Source: Apostichopus japonicus
Taxonomy: Eukaryota; Echinodermata; Holothuroidea; Aspidochirotida; Stichopodidae
Length of the DNA: 14,500 nucleotides
Reading direction: 5' to 3'
NCBI RefSeq assembly: GCF_037975245.1
Contig: NC_092579.1
Span: 28,960,666-28,975,165, forward strand
Positions 8,859-14,500 of the stretch are shown here, piece after piece (positions within the stretch are counted from its first letter, which is position 1; each line of letters begins with the position of its first letter). Both the position numbers and the translations under genes were made by a program. The notes under the pieces were generated by a model. The model saw only the letters and a program-made list of their open reading frames with translations, did not search any database and was not told where the DNA came from.

Positions 8859-9074
8859 ATGTCACTACGGATGCCTGTAACGACATTTATACAACGTGTG
8901 TCTAAGCATTTCGATAGGAAAATCGAAATATGCTATAAGTTAAGAGACGCGGCAGTATTAATAAAAAAAGAAAAAATATCGTCGCGTGCTGCGCGTTTCA
9001 CGAAAACATTTGAGGCATTGGGATGGGGAGAATACATGTGTAGGGGTTTGAAGAGGGGTTACATGACGGTATAA
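8859..9074 (+). CDS. hypothetical basic 71-residue open frame, copy A
   Basis: It opens MSLRMPVTTFIQRVSKHF and ends RGLKRGYMTV, rich in Lys and Arg, with the word FTKTFEALGW. It has no signal peptide, membrane segment or recognised domain. The equivalent in copy B keeps some of the words (RFTRTFHALGW, RGLKRG) but starts in another frame. It may be a real small gene, an exon or chance. Confidence 0.2.
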   Translation: MSLRMPVTTFIQRVSKHFDRKIEICYKLRDAAVLIKKEKISSRAARFTKTFEALGWGEYMCRGLKRGYMTV

Positions 9075-9854
9075 GGGGAACGTCTTTCTAAGAACTTTAC
9101 AAAGAAAGAAAAAGAAAATACCTTTTAAGTCATAATATAATTAATGCCTGCTTCGGTTGCTTTTTCTTTTCGACGATTCAAAATGTAATTCTTTAATATA
9201 CATGGGGGTGGGGAGGGGTGGGAATAGGTGGGGAAAACTCGATGGAACGAATTGGGTGTGCGTCTTAAAGGAATTGTGATAATATGTTATCGTAAGCGTT
9301 AAACATGTACAAATAAAATCAGTACTGTGCGAGAACCATACTTCTGTTGCGGGGTGACGGGGGGGGGGGGGTGGGGGATGCTCACAGGTGAGGAAGTTTT
9401 CTTCGGGAGCCTGAAGGAAATGTGGGAGATCCTACATTTCGGGGAGGGCGAGGGGGTGGGGCGTTAAGGGGAGGGGAAGTTTTCTTTGGGAGCCTTACGG
9501 ACGTGCGGGAGTTCCAACTCTTGTTCGAGAAGGCAGAGGGCCGGGGGGGGGGGGAGGCGAAGGATGAGAGGTGAAGAAGATTTTCTTGGGCACCTGAGGG
9601 ACGTGCGAGAGACTTTGCTTTTCTTTAAACAACGTGTGTTTAGATGCGGGATACTTCTTTATTTTAACAATTGATCGAATTGATCGTTAGGAGACTTGGA
9701 GCTTAATTCATCATACTCTTTGTCCTGCCTCTCATATGTCCCATTATCATAGGAAAGTAGTAGAAAGGTAAATCTTTTTTCATGTCATTAAACAATTATA
9801 AATATTATAAATCGACCAAAAAGATCTCATTTCCCCACTGAGACGTTGTTTATA

Positions 9855-9968
9855 ATGATGTCGTGTAGGAGACACCGTAGATACGTATCGCGGAGTTTCT
9901 TCCGTAACAGACGCACATGGAGAGCAAAATGGTACTACTTTGGACCTAATGTTATACTCGTTAATTGA
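9855..9968 (+). CDS. hypothetical short Arg-rich open frame, copy B
   Basis: This is the counterpart of the copy A frame: ATG ATG at 9855, TGA at 9966, 37 residues, no gap and only two residue changes (H to R and A to V). Upstream, the frame is open back to a TAA near 9790, so the upstream ATG of copy A is not kept. The antisense frame that is open in copy A has a stop here, which slightly favours the plus strand if either strand codes. Function unknown. Confidence 0.25.
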   Translation: MMSCRRHRRYVSRSFFRNRRTWRAKWYYFGPNVILVN

Positions 9969-10161
9969 CTATGAACAGAGGGGCCTACCATGAAAATGTA
10001 CGAGAAATTGATTCATTAATATCTCAGCGAGTGGATTTCAACCGATACAGAAAAACGATACAGAAGTAGTTGGATTGTGTCATTATTACAATCATTACAA
10101 AAGATAAGTCCGGAAAGCAGAATTTAGACATGATGAAAATAGGAGTTTGGCCTAAATAACG

Positions 10162-10391
10162 ATGTCACTACGGATGCCGTTAATGACATTATACAACGTG
10201 TGTCTAAGCTCTTTCGTAAGAAGAATGAAATATTCGATAAGTTAGGAGCCACAGTATTACTTAAAAAGAACAAATATCATCGCGTGCTGCGTTTCACGAG
10301 AACATTCCATGCATTAGGATGGAAGTGTTACTCTGTAAGGGGGTTGAAGAGGGGGTTAAATGACGGTGTTACCAGGGGAACGTCATTCTAA
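10162..10391 (+). pseudogene. copy B counterpart of the 71-residue frame, frameshifted
   Basis: The ATG at 10162 aligns with 8859, but one T is missing in the ACATTATACAACG stretch. The reading frame from that ATG therefore stops after about two dozen codons. The remaining frame (from about 10200) reads SKLFRKKNEIFDKLGATVL, then RFTRTFHALGW and RGLKRG, similar to copy A. The tail is extended to GVTRGTSF because the copy A stop is not kept. Confidence 0.3.
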
Positions 10392-10659
10392 GACTGATTA
10401 AAAAAAAAAAATTCCTAAGTCATATTGTAATTAATGCCTGCTCCAGCTGCTTTTTCTGTGACGATAATCGAAAGGTATTTCTCTAACAGACATGGGTGGG
10501 GGGGGGGTAGGGATGGGGTGGAAGTTGGGGGGTGTCAAACCCGATGGAACGATTTGGGTGTGCGTCTTTAAGGAATTGTGACAACATTGTTATCGCGAGC
10601 GTTAAACATGTTCAGATAATATGAATGACAATGGTTTTTGACAGGGTTGTGGGAGGGGG

Positions 10660-10800
10660 AAAACTAAGTAATTTTGAGAGCAAAAAATGAGGATCAGTGT
10701 ATACAGAGTGGGGGGGGGGGGTGAACGGTTTGGGTGTGAATCTCTAAGGAGTTGAGATTACATGCTATCTCGAGCGTTCAACATCTTTCGACAAATTGAA
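10660..10800. repeat. duplicated module, copy C (fragment of the G-run block)
   Basis: After a G-run at 10710-10722 the sequence reads GAACGGTTTGGGTGTGAATC, CTAAGGAGTTG, GCTATCTCGAGCGTTCAACAT. This is a diverged form of the GAACGATTTGGGTGTGCGTC ... GTTATCGCGAGCGTTAAACAT block of copies A and B. It lacks the leader, the core and the open-frame block. Confidence 0.65.
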
Positions 10801-10809
10801 TTCAAATAT

Positions 10810-11215
10810 GATCAAAGAAATAAAAAAAAACACCTTCTGAGTCATAATGTAAATAATCCCTGCTCTTGCTGCATTTTCTTTTCGACGATGTGACGATAAT
10901 GATAAAGTATTTCTGGGATGGACAAAGGAGGGCGGGGGGGGGGGTGGGGGCGGGGCAAACCAGATGGAACGATTTTGGCGTGCGTCAGTTTAAGAAACTG
11001 TGATGATATTGTTATCGTAAGCGTTGAACATATTCAGATTAAATGAGTACCGGATGAAAAACCTATTTCTGCGGTGGGGGAGACGGGGAGGGGGTGATTT
11101 AGAGGTGAGGAAGTTCATGCGGGAGATCCTACATTTAAGGGGGGAGGTGAGCGTGATGGGGCGTTGAAGGGAGAAGAATTTTTTTTTTTTTTGGGGGGGA
11201 GCCTTATATGACGTA
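10810..11215. repeat. duplicated module, copy D (3' part only)
   Basis: It matches copy A from about 9090 to 9505: AAAGAAA run, GAGTCATAATGTAAATAATCCC, TTTTCTTTTCGACGAT, G-run, AGATGGAACGATTTTGGCG, GTTATCGTAAGCGTTGAACAT, GAGGAAGTT, GGGAGATCCTACATTT, GGGGCGTT and GGGAGCCTTA. It is therefore closer in extent to copy A than copy B is. The 5' half with the open frames is absent. Confidence 0.7.
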
Positions 11216-12406
11216 TCATATTAGTGCATCGAGCAGCATATTGATAGGTCGGTCTCGGACAGTTTTGTCAGAAAAGATATAGTGCATTTCAGCTTTTACA
11301 TAGACCTATGCTCTTACCATTGACTAACTACTTGCTACTTGCCATTGGTGTTGCTAAACAACAGATGGTCAGTATATATAGCCAACTTTTTTTGCATACG
11401 TTTATATCAGCGTATCCCTCATTAACGCTGATTGAAACCTGAAAAAACTGATCATTCTCTTTAATTTCGTGTGGTATAGATGTTTTCATATCATCCTTTC
11501 CCATTTTGTACATTTTGGATTTCTTAACGTAAAATGTTTTTCTTTTTATGATCATTCTTAAGAATTATAACCTTTGAACCCCTCAGAATAATCCATGCAC
11601 TTGTTATCACACGTTACGCAGTGGAAAATGGATATCTTAACAAACCTTCTCCCTTTCCTCTCCTTCTCTTTGCCAATATGGAAAATGGGGCAACTTCTTA
11701 GTACTCAGTTTTTATTCTGTAGGCCTTCCACTCGAGAACCCCCCCCCCCCCCCCGGATCACCTTCCCCGTTAGTCCACGCGCTGTAATTGTAAAATTGTT
11801 GAAAATGATTAGAGATGGAGGTGGGATTTAGAAGTGACGTCAAAATATTTCACATTTTTTCTTAAACACAGAGATAAAAGGGATATTCTGGTAGTTAAAG
11901 TTGCTCAATAAAAATGATGGAAATTTCCTGCATTTATAGGTCAAAACTACACCCTCATAGAATTTTGATTTTGTTGTTGTTGAAAACAGGGCCTCTTGCA
12001 AGGATTACTGTTAACATGCTAAAAAAAAAACGTCACAAAAACGCACAATCTCGATTGCATACGCTTACTATTTTGTCGGCAAAACAGAGGACGCAGCGTT
12101 GCCCGAATGTCTGCGCGTTACTTATCCTGCATTGGTTGGGTAATGGTGATGTGATATAGGCTATCATTAAAGTAATTATGCTTTATAATTAGATCATCAT
12201 AATAAGAATAAACACTTTCACCTGTTTCAAATACTTGAATATACGTCACTCAAGTCGGGTTGTGACCGTTGATGGTTAAAGCTATGTGTTAACTGTTCCT
12301 TATCCATTCAAGAAGTATAGAATTATGTCCAGCTGTTTTATCCAAACATACCAGCACCCCTTAACCCTCTCACCACTCTCGTCCATGTCCAATTCTATAG
12401 TCAGAT
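11216..12406. other. intergenic / 3' flank of the BTB gene, no gene recognised
   Basis: It holds a 16-bp C-run at 11739-11754 and AT-rich DNA. Short open frames at 11328-11555, 11595-11831 and 11914-12159 have no family signature. A minus-strand AATAAA (plus-strand TTTATT near 11711) is about 700 bp past the BTB stop codon and is a weak candidate poly(A) signal. Confidence 0.5.
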
Positions 12407-13936
12407 TTACCAAAGTTCGCCATTAGTCCACCATTCGCCATTAGTCGAAAGTCCACTTGAAGCGGCTCGCTCCTGCAACTTGTCAACTTGATGAAATTTC
12501 AACGCTACATTCCAATCCATACTTTTCACGTCTACTTTTTCAAATGCATAACATACGGCGTTAGTAATGCGTATGCTACAATCTTCACTGATTGGAAGCG
12601 GAAAGATTGAGAACTTGACACCTGTTTCAGTATGGGTACCGATGTGTGCGATGACTCTTCGTTTGGTTCCTGTCTGACTTTCGATTCTGATAACTAATAT
12701 CAATTTAAAGGTCTTTAAAAGTGTGTGATAGTAGTTTACAGTAACAAACTCAAACTTTCCCGAAGGAATTTCCAATCGGCACTCTTCTCCACGTCGTGTA
12801 ACATTGTGTTCGCCTGCCGTTACTTGGTAAACGGGAATGTTACGCTTCTCGAAGTGTACGTGCCTTCTAACGTACGTACTATCCTCAGCCACCTGCTCGC
12901 CGTTCTTGATTTTGAAGCGGAGTTCATGAAATTCCCTTTGCTCAAACTCCATACTTTGCCCCTCGTACAAGTTGTCATCCTCATCGTAATATTGGTATTG
13001 ATTATGTTCCACGATGTAAGGCACGGGGATTTCCAAATACAGACGTGTCCTCTCCACGTTGATTGGTACCTCGTCAAAATTCTGTTCGTTGAACAGCGCG
13101 CGTGTCCACAACGCAGATTCAAGTCTTCCAGGGAACGCGCTTCTCATCTCATCCATGTATTCCCCGGAGTACAACTCTCTTAGTTCTGATGCTTTCATTT
13201 GTGTGAGACGCAGTAGAGCCAAAAGACGATGAAGTTCTCGGGTCTTACCTGCCTGCTTCAAAGCATCCATCTTTGGCTTCAGTTTTTGGAAGATGGCGTA
13301 CTCACTATCAGCAACGACGTTAGAACTTCGGAGGACGTCACAGAGGAAATCGACATCGAAGGAAGAGACCACCTCTGCATCTTCGAAGAAAAGTTCACTC
13401 TGGATTCTGAGCATAGTAGTCTGGACGACTGTCTTTGTATATTTGCAGTTTGCCGCTTGATCCAAAAATGTGAGGAGGTAGGGCCTAATAGGTAGTACTG
13501 CAACTTGTTTGTATATAAACTGCGTACAAACTACCAACAACGGAGCCACATCGTACTTAGTAGCTAAAATAATATGATGCCAAACCGTCTGAAGGCTAAG
13601 ATCTATGGACTCCGTGTACATGTAACGAATAAAGTCTGCCATGTAAGATAGAGATTCGCCATCTTCTTGCAGTATAATTTCAAGTTTTGTCCCATCTTCG
13701 GCCTTGGACCAGTCCCACTTTCTACGTTCACTGAGAATATGCTGCTTAAACGTATTACTCCAACTGGCAACGATTACTTGATGAGCGTATATCTTTCTGT
13801 GTCCTTTGGGGCTGATAACGAGATCGGTAAATCTATTCATTGGCATGTTGAACAGAGGGGCTACTTTGACTGAGACTGCGCTGTGCGTTCGTTTTGCGTC
13901 ATCATCTTCGTGATGAGACGGGCGTGTTGACCACCC
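12407..13936 (-). CDS. BTB/POZ-BACK protein, BTBD17-like (last exon, 5' partial)
   Basis: The minus strand has 509 codons without a stop in one exon. Counting from the exon's first residue, a BTB fold spans about 26-142 (FTDLVI, YAHQVIVASWSNTF, FIRYMYTESIDL, ATKYDVAPL), a BACK-type helical region about 145-260, then a beta-rich C-terminal domain about 270-490 with an acidic patch YYDEDDNLYEG. The FIRY-Y and LATKYxV words and the BTB-BACK-beta-rich order fit BTBD17 and its invertebrate relatives better than kelch proteins, since no kelch repeats follow. BTB domains dimerise and often bind cullin-3; the role of this protein is not known. The only in-frame start in front is TTG. A good acceptor, TTATCTTTCCAG, ends at 13937, so the exon most likely starts there in phase 0 and the first exon is further right. 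The first ATG (residue 31) would cut into the BTB start. Many open frames on the plus strand here are shadows. Confidence 0.85.
   Translation of the reverse strand, partial: GWSTRPSHHEDDDAKRTHSAVSVKVAPLFNMPMNRFTDLVISPKGHRKIYAHQVIVASWSNTFKQHILSERRKWDWSKAEDGTKLEIILQEDGESLSYMADFIRYMYTESIDLSLQTVWHHIILATKYDVAPLLVVCTQFIYKQVAVLPIRPYLLTFLDQAANCKYTKTVVQTTMLRIQSELFFEDAEVVSSFDVDFLCDVLRSSNVVADSEYAIFQKLKPKMDALKQAGKTRELHRLLALLRLTQMKASELRELYSGEYMDEMRSAFPGRLESALWTRALFNEQNFDEVPINVERTRLYLEIPVPYIVEHNQYQYYDEDDNLYEGQSMEFEQREFHELRFKIKNGEQVAEDSTYVRRHVHFEKRNIPVYQVTAGEHNVTRRGEECRLEIPSGKFEFVTVNYYHTLLKTFKLILVIRIESQTGTKRRVIAHIGTHTETGVKFSIFPLPISEDCSIRITNAVCYAFEKVDVKSMDWNVALKFHQVDKLQERAASSGLSTNGEWWTNGELW
12410..12445 (-). 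repeat. 18-bp tandem duplication at the BTB protein C-terminus
   Basis: On the minus strand ACTAATGGCGAATGGTGG is followed at once by ACTAATGGCGAACTTTGG and the stop. It encodes TNGEWW-TNGELW, so the protein ends in a duplicated Trp-rich tail. The two halves differ at three positions. Confidence 0.85.
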
Positions 13937-14500
13937 CTGGAAAGATAACAAGCCATAATATGAAACTGGACGTTAGTAATGAAATAATTAAAACAAATTC
14001 TCTTGCGTGGTAATGCGCATCTTCAATTTGTCAATGGAATCCATGTTTTAAAGAGACAAGTTGAACATAATCCAAGATGTTTGACTGAATACACCAAAAA
14101 TATATCACAGGAAACATTACGATGCCTCTCGAGAAACCCACATTTTCAATTTTTTTTTCCATCTATGTTGAAGTTTTGTGAATTCCCTTCAAATCATGAT
14201 TATTTCTCTAAAAGTTTCGTAAAAAAACAATTTCATGCATGGAATCATGCATTCTCGAGATGGTTAACATTTCATTTAGTTTCACTAACACAGAACAACA
14301 GGTTCATCGACATAACTATAGTAGGGATAAATGTGGTGGCAACGTTAACATCTGCCAAATGACCTTTGACCCCTACCAAATTGTGCTGACGTCATAAACA
14401 AATCATAGAAATAATGTACCACGTCTACAAATTGCTTTAGAGTTACGGTTCTTGAGATATTTCATTTGACTTTTGGAGATATGTGTAAATAAATGTTTTC
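13937..14500 (-). other. upstream intron of the BTB gene, no exon found
   Basis: No clear minus-strand donor (GTAAGT or GTGAGT) and no start exon were seen to the window edge. The plus-strand open frame at 14003-14362 has no known motif. The end (about 14355-14470) resembles a dispersed repeat with TGACCTTTGACCC and TGACGTCA words. Confidence 0.45.

Larger units (their letters stand above)
8404..9690. repeat. duplicated module, copy A (full, ~1.29 kb)
   Basis: The unit starts with CTTGGAGCTTGATTCATCAT and aligns with 9694-10640 at an offset of 1290 to 1303. Blocks, left to right: a leader (8404-8550), a near-identical ungapped core (about 8554-8875), a divergent open-frame block (8859-9074), a TTAATGCCTG block, a G-run block, a GATGGAACGA...GGGTGTGCGTC block with TTATCGTAAGCGTT, and a second G-rich part with GAGGAAGTT and GGGAGATCCTACATTT. 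The last part is missing from copy B but present in copy D. I do not recognise the module. No terminal repeats or target duplications were found. Confidence 0.75.
9694..10640. repeat. duplicated module, copy B (lacks the last G-rich part)
   Basis: This copy aligns with 8404-9345. By hand count the core 9857-10178 shows about 18 mismatches against 8554-8875 in some 322 positions, with no gap. The open-frame block downstream differs far more and has several indels. The end near 10640 passes into the shorter copy C. Confidence 0.75.

Noticed and set aside
12725-13183. 152-residue open frame on the plus strand
   Set aside because: It lies antisense inside the BTB-BACK exon, and it has no family signature. 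The same holds for the frames at 12820-13122, 13229-13495, 13279-13503 and 13667-13873.
1-14500. tRNA or rRNA genes
   Set aside because: No A-box/B-box pair with a cloverleaf and no conserved rRNA segment was seen on either strand by eye.

Overview
This looks like a piece of an animal nuclear genome, most likely a marine invertebrate deuterostome (echinoderm-like; an inference). The evidence is split genes with GT/AG introns, an AT-rich background with long G-runs, several degraded transposon classes, and a TECPR1 C-terminus that matches the vertebrate protein as I recall it. No bacterial, viral or organellar genes were seen.

Layout. (1) 14-3991, plus strand: the last four coding exons of a TECPR1 orthologue (tectonin beta-propeller repeat protein of autophagy), ending at a TAA in the last exon. 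Its introns carry a broken LINE reverse transcriptase 3' end (979-1520, minus), a Penelope-type hammerhead-like motif (1617-1656, minus) and a complete 755-bp non-autonomous hAT-type element with perfect 14-bp terminal inverted repeats and an 8-bp target duplication (2280-3034). (2) 3992-7250: non-coding, with a possible poly(A) signal, G-rich tracts with quadruplex potential, and a short interspersed repeat near 5956. (3) 7250-8105: a degenerate tandem array of about six units of ~143 bp, several carrying a direct-repeat nuclear-receptor-like motif. (4) 8404-11215: an unrecognised duplicated module. Two long copies are followed by two copies of the G-rich 3' part only. Both long copies keep a near-identical, gap-free core of ~320 bp with a 37-codon Arg-rich reading frame, while the next reading frame has diverged and is frameshifted in copy two. 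(5) 11216-12406: no gene seen. (6) 12407-13936, minus strand: one large terminal exon of a BTB/POZ-BACK protein resembling BTBD17. It begins at a splice acceptor, not an ATG, so the first exon(s) lie further right, probably outside the window.

The two real genes face each other (TECPR1 plus, BTB gene minus) and nothing links them in function. The part most worth a second look is the duplicated module at 8.4-11.2 kb. I cannot show that it is a gene; it could be a duplicated repeat or a small lineage-specific transcription unit.
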